Source of the DNA: Actinocatenispora thailandica
Lineage (GTDB): Bacteria; Actinomycetota; Actinomycetes; Mycobacteriales; Micromonosporaceae
Direction of reading: 5' to 3'
Assembly (NCBI RefSeq): GCF_016865425.1
Contig: NZ_AP023355.1
Span: 778,198-842,197, forward strand
Length of the DNA stretch: 64,000 nucleotides
Part shown: positions 24,493 through 33,891 of the stretch, one piece after another
Layout of the letters: each line of letters starts with the position of its first letter
Numbering within the stretch: the stretch's first letter is position 1
Notes under the pieces: model-generated
Databases searched by the model: none
Told to the model about the DNA's origin: nothing
What the model saw: the letters and a program-made list of their open reading frames with translations, nothing else
Translations under genes and position numbers: made by a program

Positions 24493-25683
24493 ATGGATCC
24501 GCAGGCACTCAAGGACAGCTGGGCCAACACCGCGCGGCACGGCGACGAGGTGCCGCTGTTCTTCTACTCGCACCTGTTCCTGACGCACCCGGAGACGCGG
24601 GGCATGTTCCCGATGTCGATGGCCGGTCAGCGCGACAAGCTGGTGGCCGCGCTGGGTCGGATCGTCAGCGACGTCGACCGGCTCGACGAGGTGCTGCCGT
24701 TCATCCAGCAGCTGGGGCGCGACCACCGTCGCTTCGCGGTACTGGCGGAGCACTACCCGGCGGTCGGCGAGTCGCTGCTCGCCACCCTCGCGCACTTCAA
24801 CGGTGCACAGTGGACGGAAGCGCTGGCCGGGCAGTGGGCCGAGGCGTACGGGCTGGTCGCGCAGGTGATGACCGAGGCCGCCGAGCAGGCGGCGCAGCAC
24901 AGCCCGCCGTGGTGGAACGGCGAGATCATCGGCATCGAGCGGCGCGGCCTGGACATCGCCGTGCTGCAGGTGCGCACCGACCACCCCTACCCGTACCAGC
25001 CGGGGCAGTCGGCGGCCGTCGAGTTCTCCCGCCGGCCGCGGCTCTGGCGGTACCTGACGCCGGCGAACGCGCCGCGTGCCGACCACACGATCGAACTGCA
25101 CGTCAAGATCGTCGACGGCGGGCAGGTGAGCACCGCGCTGGTGCAGTCCGCCGCGCTGGGTGACACGCTGCGGATCGGCGCCCCGGTCGGGACCGCGCTG
25201 GTGCTTCCCGACGACGGTGCCGACCTGCTGATGGTCGCCGGCGCCACCGGCCTGGCGCCGTTGCGGGCGCTGCTGGAACAGCTCGACCGGCAGTGGCAGG
25301 CCGACCGGACCGAGCGGCGGGTCGACCTGTTCCACGGCGTGCGCACCGCGTTCGACCTGTACGAGCACCAGCTGCTCGGCGAACTCGCCGCGGCCCGGCC
25401 GTGGTTCCGGTACGTCCCGGTGGTGTCGCACGACGCGAGCTTCTCCGGCCAACGCGGCCTGGTCGGCGACGTCGCCGCCGGTGCCGGACGCTGGGCGGAC
25501 CGGCTGTGCCTGGTGTGCGGGTCGCCGGACATGGTGCGCCACACGGTGTCCGCGCTCGGTTCCGCCGGAGTGCCCGCCGAGCAGGTGCGCTACGACGAGT
25601 TCACGCCCGGCACGGAGCCGACGCCGGCACCGGCCGCGGCGGCCACACCGGGCGGTATCGGTGGGGGAAGGTGGGGACAGTGA
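24493..25683 (+). CDS. Flavohaemoprotein-like globin/oxidoreductase (nitric oxide dioxygenase type)
   Basis: 396 residues. The N-terminal globin (about 1-135) has the proximal-His segment LGRDHRRFAVLAEHYPAVGE. A ferredoxin-NADP-reductase-like domain follows, with the FAD-binding region YPYQPGQSAAVEF and the NAD-binding loops MVAGATGLAPLRALLE and LCLVCGSPDMVR. The C-terminus ends in a Pro/Ala/Gly-rich tail not typical of Hmp. Together with the truncated globin it suggests O2-dependent conversion of NO to nitrate in the cytoplasm. Its stop overlaps the start of the DivIVA-domain gene. Confidence 0.92.
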   Translation: MDPQALKDSWANTARHGDEVPLFFYSHLFLTHPETRGMFPMSMAGQRDKLVAALGRIVSDVDRLDEVLPFIQQLGRDHRRFAVLAEHYPAVGESLLATLAHFNGAQWTEALAGQWAEAYGLVAQVMTEAAEQAAQHSPPWWNGEIIGIERRGLDIAVLQVRTDHPYPYQPGQSAAVEFSRRPRLWRYLTPANAPRADHTIELHVKIVDGGQVSTALVQSAALGDTLRIGAPVGTALVLPDDGADLLMVAGATGLAPLRALLEQLDRQWQADRTERRVDLFHGVRTAFDLYEHQLLGELAAARPWFRYVPVVSHDASFSGQRGLVGDVAAGAGRWADRLCLVCGSPDMVRHTVSALGSAGVPAEQVRYDEFTPGTEPTPAPAAAATPGGIGGGRWGQ

Positions 25684-26273
25684 CCGACCAGAGCGCCCCG
25701 AGGCGGGTGCCGCTCAGCGCGGAACGGGTGCGTACCACCACGTTCTCCCGACCGCCGTTCGGCCGCCGCGGCTTCCACGAGGACGAGGTACGGATGTTCC
25801 TCGGCCGGGTCGCCGACGACCTCGCGGCGGCCGACGCGGAGAAGGCGGCGCTGCGCGCCGAGATCGCCCGGCTGACCAACTACTACCGGGAACACGGCCA
25901 GGACCCGAACGCCGAGACGCAGCGGTCCCGGGTCAGTGTCGACGCGGTCAACCTGATGAGCCAGGCGCAGCAGGCCGCCGACACGCACGTCGCGCAGGCC
26001 GAGGAGTACGCGCGCAAGCTCGTCGGGCAGGCCCGGCAACGCTACGAGGAGCTCCTGCAGCACGCGCAGGAACAGGCGAAGCAGGCGGCGGCCGAGGCGC
26101 AGCGGGCGGCCGAGGCGTTGCCCGCGCACGCTAGCGAGGCGGACCGCGCCGCGCTGGAGCAGAAGGTGACCTACCTGCGTACCTTCGCCGAGGTCACCGA
26201 GGTGCAGCTGCGCTCGGTGCTGGAGGCGCTGACCCGCGAGGTGGACAAGCTGGGCGACGTACCCAAGCCGTGA
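25680..26273 (+). CDS. DivIVA-domain coiled-coil protein
   Basis: 197 residues from GTG 25680, which overlaps the flavohaemoprotein stop by GTGA. The N-terminus (FSRPPFGRRGFHEDEVRMFL) is a DivIVA/Wag31-like membrane-curvature-sensing motif. The rest is a long Ala/Gln/Glu-rich coiled coil (about residues 55-190). It is shorter than the essential Wag31/DivIVA, so it is probably a paralogue with a septal or polar role. Its coupling to the globin gene is unexpected. Confidence 0.85.
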   Translation: MTDQSAPRRVPLSAERVRTTTFSRPPFGRRGFHEDEVRMFLGRVADDLAAADAEKAALRAEIARLTNYYREHGQDPNAETQRSRVSVDAVNLMSQAQQAADTHVAQAEEYARKLVGQARQRYEELLQHAQEQAKQAAAEAQRAAEALPAHASEADRAALEQKVTYLRTFAEVTEVQLRSVLEALTREVDKLGDVPKP

Positions 26274-26276
26274 ACC

Positions 26277-26314
26277 GAGGCCGGTCATCCACCGATCGGT
26301 GGATGACCGGCCTC
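26277..26314. terminator. 38-nt perfect palindrome terminator
   Basis: GAGGCCGGTCATCCACC (26277-26293), GATC, GGTGGATGACCGGCCTC (26298-26314). The stop codon of the DivIVA-like gene lies 3 nt upstream, closing the globin operon. Confidence 0.85.
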
Positions 26315-26392
26315 CACCGGCCTGCCGGTACCGGAGCGGTCTCGTGGTCGATCCGGTCGCGCCCCGGCGCTCCTAGCGTCGTACCCGACAGA

Positions 26393-26411
26393 GAGGTCCT
26401 GCCAGGACCTC
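26393..26411. promoter_or_regulatory. Palindromic operator candidate before the ABC exporter
   Basis: GAGGTCCT (26393-26400), GCC, AGGACCTC (26404-26411), 15 to 20 nt downstream of a possible -10 (TAGCGT, 26374-26379). It probably binds a repressor or the co-transcribed response regulator. Confidence 0.45.
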
Positions 26412-26436
26412 ATCGACCGTCGGGAGGGGGCCGGCC

Positions 26437-27348
26437 GTGCCGGTCATCGAGGTACGCGGGCTGCGCAAGACGTACGGCGAGAAGGTCGCCGTCGACGACG
26501 TGTCGTTCGACGTGGCGCAGGGCGAGATCTTCGGCATCCTCGGGCCCAACGGTGCCGGCAAGACCACCACCGTCGAGTGCGTCAGCGGGCTGCGCACCCG
26601 CGACGCCGGTACCGTCTCGGTACTGGGCGCCGATCCGCGCACCGAGCGCGACCGGGTCCGCCGGGTACTCGGCGCGCAGTTGCAGGAGTCGGCGCTGCCG
26701 GACAAGATCACCGTCGTCGAGGCGCTGAAGCTGTACGCGTCGTGCTACCGGCAGCCGGCCGACTGGCGCGCGCTGGCGGACCGGCTCGGGCTCGGCGACC
26801 GGCTGCGCACCAGGTACCAGAAGCTGTCCGGCGGGCAGAAGCAGCGGCTGGCGATCGCGCTGGCGCTGATCGGCCGGCCCCGGATCGCGGTGCTGGACGA
26901 GCTGACCACCGGACTGGACCCGCAGGCCCGACGGGACACCTGGAACCTGATCGAGGAGATCCGCGCCGACGGGGTGACCGTCCTGCTCGTCACGCACTTC
27001 ATGGCGGAGGCCGAGCGGCTGTGCGACCGGGTCGCGGTGATCGACGCCGGCCGGCTCGTCGCCCTCGACACCCCGGCCGGCCTGGTGTCCACAGTGGACA
27101 ACAGTCAGCAGCTCCGGTTCCGGCCGTCGAAGCCGGTCGACACCGCGTTGCTGGCCGGGCTGCCCGGCGTCACGTCGATCCGGCGCGACGGCGCGGAGCT
27201 GCTCGTCACCGGTACCGGCAACGTGCTGGCCGAGGTGGTCGGCACCCTCGCGGCGGCCGGCGTCCTCGCCGAGCACCTGCGGATGGACAGCGCCAGCCTG
27301 GACGACGCCTACCTGGCGTTGACCGGAAACTCCGAGGGAGACCAGTGA
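26437..27348 (+). CDS. ABC exporter ATP-binding protein
   Basis: 303-residue ATPase of the daunorubicin/nodulation-exporter type (DrrA-like). GTG 26437 follows GGGAGG. Walker A is GPNGAGKTT, the signature LSGGQKQRL, Walker B RIAVLDELTTGLDPQ and the H-loop LLVTHFM. A C-terminal 90-residue domain follows, as in DrrA. It overlaps the permease gene start (TGATG), and a two-component system follows in the same operon, so export is probably stress- or drug-induced. The substrate is unknown. Confidence 0.93.
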   Translation: MPVIEVRGLRKTYGEKVAVDDVSFDVAQGEIFGILGPNGAGKTTTVECVSGLRTRDAGTVSVLGADPRTERDRVRRVLGAQLQESALPDKITVVEALKLYASCYRQPADWRALADRLGLGDRLRTRYQKLSGGQKQRLAIALALIGRPRIAVLDELTTGLDPQARRDTWNLIEEIRADGVTVLLVTHFMAEAERLCDRVAVIDAGRLVALDTPAGLVSTVDNSQQLRFRPSKPVDTALLAGLPGVTSIRRDGAELLVTGTGNVLAEVVGTLAAAGVLAEHLRMDSASLDDAYLALTGNSEGDQ

Positions 27349-28091
27349 TGTCGTCGTTCGCCGTGCTCGTCCGCACCGAGGCGAAGCTGTTCGGCCGCGA
27401 GCCGATGGCCGTGTTGTGGGCGATCGCGTTCCCGCCGCTGCTGCTGGTCGTCCTGGGCTGCGTACCGGCGTTCCGGGTGCATCAGCACGACCTGGGCGGC
27501 CTGCGGGTGATCGACCTGTACGTGCCGATCATGATCCTGTTCGTGGTGGCGATGACCGCGGTCAACACGCTGCCCGCCACGATCGGCCTGTACCGGGAGC
27601 GCGGCGTGCTGCGCCGGCTGTCCACCACGCCGATGCCGGCGTCCCGGCTGCTGCTCGCTCAGGTCGTCGTCAACGTCGCGGTCGAGGTGCTGGTACTGCT
27701 GCTGGTGGTGGGCCTCGGCCGGATCGGGTTCGGGGTGGCGCTGCCCCGGCAGCCGCTCGGCTACCTGGTCGCCTTCCTGCTGGTGCTGTGCGCGATGCTG
27801 GCGCTGGGCATGATGATCGCCGCGGTCGCGCCGAACACGAAGGTGAGCAACGCGCTGGGGATGATCCTGTTCTTCCCGCTGATGTTCTTCGGTGGGCTGT
27901 GGCTGCCCGTCGCGGCGATGCCGGCGGTACTGCGGCACATCGCCGAGTTCACCCCGGCGGGCGCGGCGACCCAGGCGCTCGGTGACGCCGCCGCAGGCTC
28001 CTGGCCGGGCTGGGGCCACCTCGCCGTACTCGCCGGGTACGCGCTGGTGTTCGGTACCGTGGCGGTGCGTTCGTTCCGGTGGGACAGCTGA
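27348..28091 (+). CDS. ABC-2 type exporter permease
   Basis: 247 residues from ATG 27348, overlapping the ATPase stop codon. Six hydrophobic helices are apparent (AIAFPPLLLVVLGCV; YVPIMILFVVAMTAV; VLVLLLVVGLG; AFLLVLCAMLALGMMIAAV; ILFFPLMFFGGLWLP; VLAGYALVFGTVA). The segment YRERGVLRRLSTTPMPASRLL is the DrrB/ABC2 hallmark. It forms a full exporter with the preceding ATPase. Confidence 0.92.
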   Translation: MSSFAVLVRTEAKLFGREPMAVLWAIAFPPLLLVVLGCVPAFRVHQHDLGGLRVIDLYVPIMILFVVAMTAVNTLPATIGLYRERGVLRRLSTTPMPASRLLLAQVVVNVAVEVLVLLLVVGLGRIGFGVALPRQPLGYLVAFLLVLCAMLALGMMIAAVAPNTKVSNALGMILFFPLMFFGGLWLPVAAMPAVLRHIAEFTPAGAATQALGDAAAGSWPGWGHLAVLAGYALVFGTVAVRSFRWDS

Positions 28092-28096
28092 CCGAG

Positions 28097-29707
28097 ATGG
28101 GGGTCGTGGTGACGTCCGAGCCGCCGCGGTCGACCACCGAGCCGCCGCGGTCGACCACCGAGCCGGCGGGCGTGCCGGGCCGGCACCCGCGCGGCCGGGG
28201 CCGGCCGGCGTCCTGGGAGGACCGGTTCGCGACCGTCTACCGGTTCCTGCCGTACGGGCTGGCGGTCGCCGCGGTGGTGCTCGCCACGTTCGGCCGCTTC
28301 GACACGGCCCGGATGCTGTGGATCGGAGCCGGCGCGGTGGCCACCCTGGCCCTGGTCTGCTGGTTCGAGACCCTGCATCCCCAGTGGGAGCACGAGCGGC
28401 CCGCGCTGACCACGTGCTACCTGCTCGTCCGGTTGGCGTTGACGGCCGTGCTGGTGGTGCTCGACCCGTGGTGGGGGCTGTTCGCCTGGCTCGGCTACCT
28501 CGACTTCTTCCGGGCGAACCTGCTCGGTGGCCGGATCACCACCGGGATCGGCGTCGCGGTCACCGCCGCGCTGCTCGCCGGCACCCAGATCGGCGGGTTC
28601 CAGAACCTCTCCGGCCCGTTGATCGGTGCCTACCTGGTCATGCTGCTGCTGAACCTGGTGCTGGCCGGGACGCTCGGCGCCTCCTTCTCGTACGTCGCGG
28701 TGCGCAACGAGCAGCGCCGGGTCGCGCTGCTGGAACTTGCCGAGGCGAACCGCAAGCTGTCCGAGACGCTGCGGGAGAACGCCGGCCTGCACGCCCAGCT
28801 GCTCACCCAGGCGCGAGAAGCCGGGGTGCGGGACGAACGGGCCCGGCTGGCCCGGGAGATCCACGACACCATCGCCCAGGGTCTGACCGGGATCATCACC
28901 CAGTTGCAGGCGGCGCAACGGGTCCCGGACTCCTCCGGGTACCTGCAGACCGCGCTCGGGCTGGCCCGGGACAGTCTCGGCGAGGCGCGCCGCTCGGTCC
29001 AGGCGCTGCGGCCGATGCCGTTGGAGGACGCGACGCTGCCGGTCGCGCTGCACCGGATCGTCGACCAGTGGACCGCGCGGGAGGCGCCGACCGCGACCCT
29101 GGTCACCACCGGCACCGCCCGGCCGTTGCATCCGGAGATCGAGGCCACCCTGCTGCGCGTCGCGCAGGAGGCGCTGACCAACGTCGCCCGGCACGCCCGC
29201 GCCGACCGGGTCGGCGTCACACTGTCCTACATGGAGGACGTGATCAGCCTCGACGTGCGCGACGACGGAGCCGGCTTCGACCCCGCCGCGCTACCCACCG
29301 GCCGCGGCGGTTCCGGGACGGCCCGGACGGCCGACACCACCGGAGCGGTCGCCACGGCCGACGGTGGCGCCGGGACGGCCGCTCGCCGGGACGGTGGTTC
29401 CGAGACGGCCGCTCGCCGGGACGGTGGTTCCGAGACGGCCGCTTGCCCGGACGGTGGCGCCGGGACGGCCGCTCGCCGGGACGGTGGTTCCGGGACGGCC
29501 GCTCGGCCGGACGGTGGGTTCGGGATGGCTGCTCGCCCGGACGGCGGTTCCGGGGTGGCCGCGTGCCCGGACGGCGGGTTCGGGTTGATCGGGATGCGGC
29601 AGCGGGTCGCCCGGCTGGCCGGGGAGCTCACCATCGAGTCCGAGCCGGGCAACGGCACCGCGGTGTCGGTGACGGTACCGGCGGTGCCGGCGGGCGCCGC
29701 GGCATGA
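28097..29707 (+). CDS. NarL-type sensor histidine kinase with an expanded ATP-lid repeat
   Basis: About 536 residues (ATG 28097; GTG 28079, 28106 and 28109 are alternatives). Five or so N-terminal membrane helices are followed by a short coiled linker, the HisKA_3 phosphoacceptor (LAREIHDTIAQGLTGIITQL) and an HATPase with N-box EALTNVARHARA and G1 DDGAGFDP. Between G1 and the G2 element GGFGLIGMRQRVA, normally only a short lid, there are about 90 extra residues, most of them a 10-residue repeat (see 29360-29569). Its stop overlaps the response-regulator start by ATGA. It probably senses envelope stress or the exporter's substrate. Confidence 0.9.
   Translation: MGVVVTSEPPRSTTEPPRSTTEPAGVPGRHPRGRGRPASWEDRFATVYRFLPYGLAVAAVVLATFGRFDTARMLWIGAGAVATLALVCWFETLHPQWEHERPALTTCYLLVRLALTAVLVVLDPWWGLFAWLGYLDFFRANLLGGRITTGIGVAVTAALLAGTQIGGFQNLSGPLIGAYLVMLLLNLVLAGTLGASFSYVAVRNEQRRVALLELAEANRKLSETLRENAGLHAQLLTQAREAGVRDERARLAREIHDTIAQGLTGIITQLQAAQRVPDSSGYLQTALGLARDSLGEARRSVQALRPMPLEDATLPVALHRIVDQWTAREAPTATLVTTGTARPLHPEIEATLLRVAQEALTNVARHARADRVGVTLSYMEDVISLDVRDDGAGFDPAALPTGRGGSGTARTADTTGAVATADGGAGTAARRDGGSETAARRDGGSETAACPDGGAGTAARRDGGSGTAARPDGGFGMAARPDGGSGVAACPDGGFGLIGMRQRVARLAGELTIESEPGNGTAVSVTVPAVPAGAAA
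29360..29569. repeat. 30-bp tandem repeat inside the kinase ATP lid
   Basis: Seven 30-bp units start at 29360, 29390, 29420, 29450, 29480, 29510 and 29540, each beginning GACGGT or GACGGC and encoding DGGSETAARR-like decapeptides. The next 30 bp (29570) encode DGGFGLIGMR, the genuine G2 box, so the repeat looks like an expansion of that box's own upstream codons. Confidence 0.95.
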
Positions 29708-30327
29708 TCCGGGTACTGCTCGCCGACGACCACCCGGTGGTGCGGGACGGGCTGCGCGGCATGCTCGCCGACGCCGACGACATCGAGGTGGTCGGCGAGG
29801 CCGGCGACGGCGCCGAGGCGGTGGACGTGGCCGCGGTACAGGCGCCCGACGTGGTGCTGATGGACCTGCGGATGCCCGGGGTCGACGGGGTCGCCGCGAT
29901 CCGCCGGCTCGCCGCGCGCGGCCTGCCGGCCAAGGTGCTGGTGCTCACCACCTACGACACCGATCGGGACGTGGTGCCGGCGATCGAGGCGGGCGCCACC
30001 GGCTACCTGCTCAAGGACACCCCGCGAGACCAGCTGTGCCAGGCGATCCGGGCCGCGGCCCGCGGCGAGGCGGTACTGTCCCCGTCGGTCGCCGGACGGC
30101 TGATGGGCCGGATCCGGGAGCCGGCCACCGAGCCGCTCAGCAACCGCGAGCTGGAGGTACTGGCGCTGATCGCGCAGGGCTGCACCAACCGTGACGCCGC
30201 GGGTCGGTTGTTCATCAGCGAGGCGACGGTCAAGACGCACCTGCTGCACATCTACGCGAAGCTCGGCGTCAACGATCGCGCCGCCGCCGTCGCCACCGCC
30301 TTCTCCCGCGGCCTCCTGCACCCCTGA
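29704..30327 (+). CDS. LuxR/NarL-family response regulator
   Basis: 207 residues from ATG 29704. Receiver domain with acidic pair DDH, phosphoacceptor Asp in VVLMDLRMPG, Thr in LTTYD and Lys in LLKDTPR. The C-terminal LuxR helix-turn-helix reads LSNRELEVLALIAQGCTNRD and SEATVKTHLLHIYAKLGV. Partner of the preceding kinase and co-transcribed with the ABC exporter, which is its likely target. Confidence 0.95.
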   Translation: MIRVLLADDHPVVRDGLRGMLADADDIEVVGEAGDGAEAVDVAAVQAPDVVLMDLRMPGVDGVAAIRRLAARGLPAKVLVLTTYDTDRDVVPAIEAGATGYLLKDTPRDQLCQAIRAAARGEAVLSPSVAGRLMGRIREPATEPLSNRELEVLALIAQGCTNRDAAGRLFISEATVKTHLLHIYAKLGVNDRAAAVATAFSRGLLHP

Positions 30328-30355
30328 GCCCGGTTCCGGGACCGGCGGCCCGAGG

Positions 30356-30862
30356 TCAGTCGCCGGTGCGGCCGTCGAGGCGTTCCCGGAGGAGGTCGGC
30401 GTGGCCGTTGTGCCGGGCGTACTCCTCGATCAGGTGGGTGAGGATGTAGCGCAGCGAGTAGACCTGGTCCTGGTAGCTGCCGGTGTCGTCCAGCGAGCCG
30501 GCCGCGGCGATGATCTCGTCGGCGCGGGCGCACTCCTCGGACCAGGCGACGAACGCCTCGTCCGGATCGGCGTCCTGGACCGCGAACTCGACCTCCGGCC
30601 GGGCCTGCGGATCCCACCGGGGCGGGATGTCCTCGCCGTCGAAGACGAACCGGAACCAGCTTCGTTCCACATCGGACAGGTGCCGGGCCAGGCCGAGCAG
30701 CGACAGGTCCGACGGCGGTACCGCCCGGGTGCGCAGCTGCTCGGTGCTCAGCCCGGCGCACTTGATCGCGAACGTCTGCCGCTGGTAGGTCAGGAACGCG
30801 GTCAGCATGCCGAACTCGTCGGCCTGGTGCGGCGGATCCGGCCGGTCGGGTACCTCCATCAT
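30356..30862 (-). CDS. DinB/DUF664 family protein
   Basis: 168-residue four-helix-bundle protein. The metal ligands of the DinB superfamily are suggested by LLGLARHLSDVERSWF and ILTHLIEEYARHNGHADLLRER (three spaced His). Actinobacterial DUF664 proteins of this type are thought to include mycothiol-dependent enzymes, but no reaction can be assigned. ATG 30862 or 30859 is the start. It is on the same strand as, and 145 nt beyond, hutH, but separated from it by a terminator-like stem. Confidence 0.85.
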   Translation of the reverse strand: MMEVPDRPDPPHQADEFGMLTAFLTYQRQTFAIKCAGLSTEQLRTRAVPPSDLSLLGLARHLSDVERSWFRFVFDGEDIPPRWDPQARPEVEFAVQDADPDEAFVAWSEECARADEIIAAAGSLDDTGSYQDQVYSLRYILTHLIEEYARHNGHADLLRERLDGRTGD

Positions 30863-30964
30863 CCTCGCATCCTCGCAGCCGCACCGTCGGACGGCGACCC
30901 GATTCCGGCGGTACGGCGTTGCCGTTCGGCGTGCCGCCGCGCGGGCGCGTGCCGGATCCGCCGG

Positions 30965-31005
30965 CGGGCGGCTTCCGGGACCGCGGCGCCCCGGAAGCCC
31001 GCCCG
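30965..31005 (-). terminator. Terminator of the hut operon
   Basis: GGCGGCTTCCGGG (30967-30979) pairs, with one bulge, with CCCGGAAGCCCGCC (30990-31003). It begins within 5 nt of the hutH stop on the minus strand. Confidence 0.7.
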
Positions 31006-31007
31006 GG

Positions 31008-32546
31008 CTAGGCGAGGGGGCCGATGGCGGCCTCGATCTCGGTGCGCAGTTCGGCACCGACCAGCAGCGCGCGGCTGTGCTCCAGGATCGGTGCGAGGAA
31101 CTCGTCCGGCCCCGGCTCGCCGGCGACCTCGGCGATCCGGCGTACCGCGATGGCACCGGCCGGGCTGGGCGTCATCGGCGCCCGCAGTTGCAGGCCGCGG
31201 CAGGCGGCGAGCAGCTCGACCGACAGCAGGTGCGACAGGTTCGCCAGCACGGTACGCAGCTTGTGCGCCGCCGACCAGCCCATCGAGACGTGGTCCTCCT
31301 GCATGCCCGAGGTCGGGATCGAGTCGGTCGACGCCGGCACGGACAGCCGCCGGTTCTCCGCCACCACCCCGGCCGCGGTGTACTGCGCGATCATCAGGCC
31401 GGAGTTGACGCCCGGGTCGGGGGACAGGAACGCGGGCAGTTCCCGGGAGCGCGCCACGTCCAGCAGCCGGTCCACCCGGCGCTCGGAGATCGAACCGACC
31501 TCGCTCGCCGCGATCGCCAGGTAGTCGGCGGCGAAGCCGAGCGGCGCGCCGTGGAAGTTGCCGGTCGACTCGACCCGGCCGTCCGGCAGCACCACCGGGT
31601 TGTCCACCACCGACACCAGCTCGCGCGCCGCCACCTGGACCGCGAACTCCAGGGTGTCCCGCGCCGCGCCGGCCACCTGCGGTGCGCACCGCATCGAGTA
31701 CGCGTCCTGTACCGCGTGGGTCAGGTCGTCGCGGTGCGAGTCCATGATGGACGATCCGGCGAGCAGCCGGTGGATGTTCGCCGCGGACGCGGCCTGGCCG
31801 GGGTGCGGCCGGATCTCGTGCAGCTCCGGCAGGAACGGCCGGTCCGAGCCGAGCATCGCCTCCACCGCGAGCGCGGCGGTCACGTCGGCCATGGTGAACA
31901 GGTGCCGGGCGTCGGCGATCGCCAGCAGCAGCATGCCGAGCATGCCGTCGGTGCCGTTGATCAGCGCCAGGCCCTCCTTGCTGGCCAGCGCGATCGGCGC
32001 CAGGCCGGCGGCGGTGAGCGCGTCGGCGCCGGTGATGCGGCGGCCGTCCGCGGTGCGTACCCAGCCCTCGCCGAGCAGTACCAGCGCGCAGTGCGCGAGC
32101 GGCGCGAGGTCGCCGGACGCGCCGAGCGAGCCGTGCCGCGGCACCCACGGCGTGATGTCGGCGTTGAGCAGCTCGACCAGCGACTGCGCCACCAGCGGCC
32201 GGACCCCGGAGCGGCCCATCGCGAGGGACCGGATCCGCAGCAGCATCATCGCCCGCACGACCTCGGTGGGCATCGCGTCGCCCATCCCGGCCGAGTGCGA
32301 CCGGATCAGCGCGTGCTGCAGTTCGGCCCGCCGCGCCGGCTCGATGAACGTGTTGGCGAGCGCGCCGAACCCGGTGGACACGCCGTACACGGCGCGCTCG
32401 TCCCGCTCGATCGAGTCCACGATGGACCTGCTGGCCCGCATCGCGGCCAGCGCCGCCTCGGACAGCTCGACCCGGGCACCGTGCCGGGCCACCGCGATCA
32501 CCTGCTCCGGCGTCACCGATTCGGGGCCGACGGTCACCTTCTTCAT
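31008..32546 (-). CDS. hutH: Histidine ammonia-lyase
   Basis: 512-residue enzyme converting histidine to urocanate and ammonia, first step of histidine degradation. ATG 32546 overlaps the hutI stop by ATGA. The self-forming MIO cofactor triad Ala143-Ser144-Gly145 lies in [14 protein letters not shown]. Other landmarks: [31 protein letters not shown] and [13 protein letters not shown]. Last gene of the hut operon. Confidence 0.97.
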   Translation of the reverse strand: MKKVTVGPESVTPEQVIAVARHGARVELSEAALAAMRASRSIVDSIERDERAVYGVSTGFGALANTFIEPARRAELQHALIRSHSAGMGDAMPTEVVRAMMLLRIRSLAMGRSGVRPLVAQSLVELLNADITPWVPRHGSLGASGDLAPLAHCALVLLGEGWVRTADGRRITGADALTAAGLAPIALASKEGLALINGTDGMLGMLLLAIADARHLFTMADVTAALAVEAMLGSDRPFLPELHEIRPHPGQAASAANIHRLLAGSSIMDSHRDDLTHAVQDAYSMRCAPQVAGAARDTLEFAVQVAARELVSVVDNPVVLPDGRVESTGNFHGAPLGFAADYLAIAASEVGSISERRVDRLLDVARSRELPAFLSPDPGVNSGLMIAQYTAAGVVAENRRLSVPASTDSIPTSGMQEDHVSMGWSAAHKLRTVLANLSHLLSVELLAACRGLQLRAPMTPSPAGAIAVRRIAEVAGEPGPDEFLAPILEHSRALLVGAELRTEIEAAIGPLA

Positions 32547-33727
32547 CCCTGGATCCCTTGCTGGTAAGCGATTTCCCCGCTCGCCACGACGGTGTGCACG
32601 AGCGGGACTCCCGGCCGGTAGGCCAGGTGGACATGGCTGGGCGCGTCGAGCACGACCAGGTCGGCCGCCGCGCCGGTGGTGATGGTGCCGACGTCGTCGC
32701 GGCGCAGTGCCGCGGCACCGCCGGCGGTCGCGCACCACAGCGCCTCCGCCGGCGTCAGGTGCATCTCCCGGACCGCCAGCGCGATGCAGAACGGCATCGA
32801 CGAGGTGAACGACGAGCCCGGGTTGCAGTCGGTGGCGACCGCGACGGTGACCCCGGCGTCGACCAGCCGGCGGGCCGGCGGGTACGGCGAGCGGGTGGAG
32901 AACTCGACACCCGGCAGCAGTGTGGCCACCGTGTCGCCGCCGGCCAGCGCGTCGACGTCGGCGTCGGACAGGTACGTGCAGTGGTCCACCGCGGCGGCGC
33001 CCAGCTCGACGCCGAGCCGCACGCCGGGCCCCGCGCCGAGCTGGTTGGCGTGCAGCCGGGGCGCCAGCCCCTTCGCGATGCCGGCGGTGAGCACCGCGCG
33101 GCTCTGGTCGGCGTCGAACGCGCCGCGCTCGCAGAACGCGTCCACCCAGCGGGCGTGCGGCGCGCAGGCGTCGAGCATCGGGCCGCAGACCAGCGAGACG
33201 TAGTCGTCCGGCCGGTCGGCGTACTCGTCGGGTACCAGGTGCGCGCCGAGGAACGTGGTCTCCGCGGTCACCTGGCGGGCGATCCGCAGCAGCCGGGCCT
33301 CCTGCTCGACGCCCAGCCCGTACCCGGACTTCGTCTCGAACGTCGTCGTACCCTGGCGGGTCAGCTCCCGTTGCAGGTAGGCGAGGTTCGCCGACAGCTC
33401 GGTGTCCGGCGCGGCGTTGGTGGTGGCCACCGTCCGCCGGATCCCGCCCCCGGTGTAGGGTTCGCCGGCCATCCGGGCCGCGAACTCGCCGGACCGGTCG
33501 CCGGCGAACACCAGGTGCGTGTGGCTGTCCACGAATCCGGGGATCACCGCCCGGTTCGACGCGTCGACCCGCACGTCGCAGGCCGGCGCCCCGCCGGCCG
33601 GGCCGATCCAGGCGATCCGGCCGTCGACGGCCACCACGGCGGCGTCCCGCCGGATCGCCAGCGGATCGCGGCCGCCGGGCTCGTTGGTGACCAGTTCGCC
33701 GATCCGGTCGACCAGCAGCGCGGTCAT
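32543..33727 (-). CDS. hutI: Imidazolonepropionase
   Basis: 394-residue metal-dependent amidohydrolase that opens imidazolone propionate to N-formimino-L-glutamate, third step. ATG 33727 overlaps the upstream small ORF by ATGA. Metal ligands are in [16 protein letters not shown] and LHANQLG; the catalytic region [15 protein letters not shown] is intact. Normal length for the family. Confidence 0.96.
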   Translation of the reverse strand: MTALLVDRIGELVTNEPGGRDPLAIRRDAAVVAVDGRIAWIGPAGGAPACDVRVDASNRAVIPGFVDSHTHLVFAGDRSGEFAARMAGEPYTGGGIRRTVATTNAAPDTELSANLAYLQRELTRQGTTTFETKSGYGLGVEQEARLLRIARQVTAETTFLGAHLVPDEYADRPDDYVSLVCGPMLDACAPHARWVDAFCERGAFDADQSRAVLTAGIAKGLAPRLHANQLGAGPGVRLGVELGAAAVDHCTYLSDADVDALAGGDTVATLLPGVEFSTRSPYPPARRLVDAGVTVAVATDCNPGSSFTSSMPFCIALAVREMHLTPAEALWCATAGGAAALRRDDVGTITTGAAADLVVLDAPSHVHLAYRPGVPLVHTVVASGEIAYQQGIQG

Positions 33728-33891
33728 GCGGCTCCCTTCGACGGTGCGGTCGGTGCGGCGACGCTGTCGGCCGCCGCGGCCTGCGCGTCGGCGGCGTGGC
33801 TTCGCGCCACCGGTACGGCGTGCGAGGTGGTGGTGTGGCGTCGGGCCGTGGGGACGGCGCGCGGGTCGGCGGCGTCGCTCGACGGGGTCAT
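33724..33891 (-). CDS. Small Ala/Pro-rich ORF coupled between hutF and hutI
   Basis: ATG 33891 overlaps the hutF stop by ATGA, with GGGAGG 7 nt upstream. The stop overlaps the hutI start by ATGA. The 55-residue product starts [18 protein letters not shown], is low-complexity and has no hydrophobic segment. I do not recognise it. The double coupling argues that it is translated, if only to keep ribosomes moving through the gap. Confidence 0.45.
   Translation of the reverse strand: MTPSSDAADPRAVPTARRHTTTSHAVPVARSHAADAQAAAADSVAAPTAPSKGAA

Noticed and set aside
32564..32575. LacI-like operator half site GTAAGCGATTTC near the hutI/hutH junction
   Set aside because: It lies inside the hutI coding sequence (codons for EIAY) far from any promoter; probably chance.
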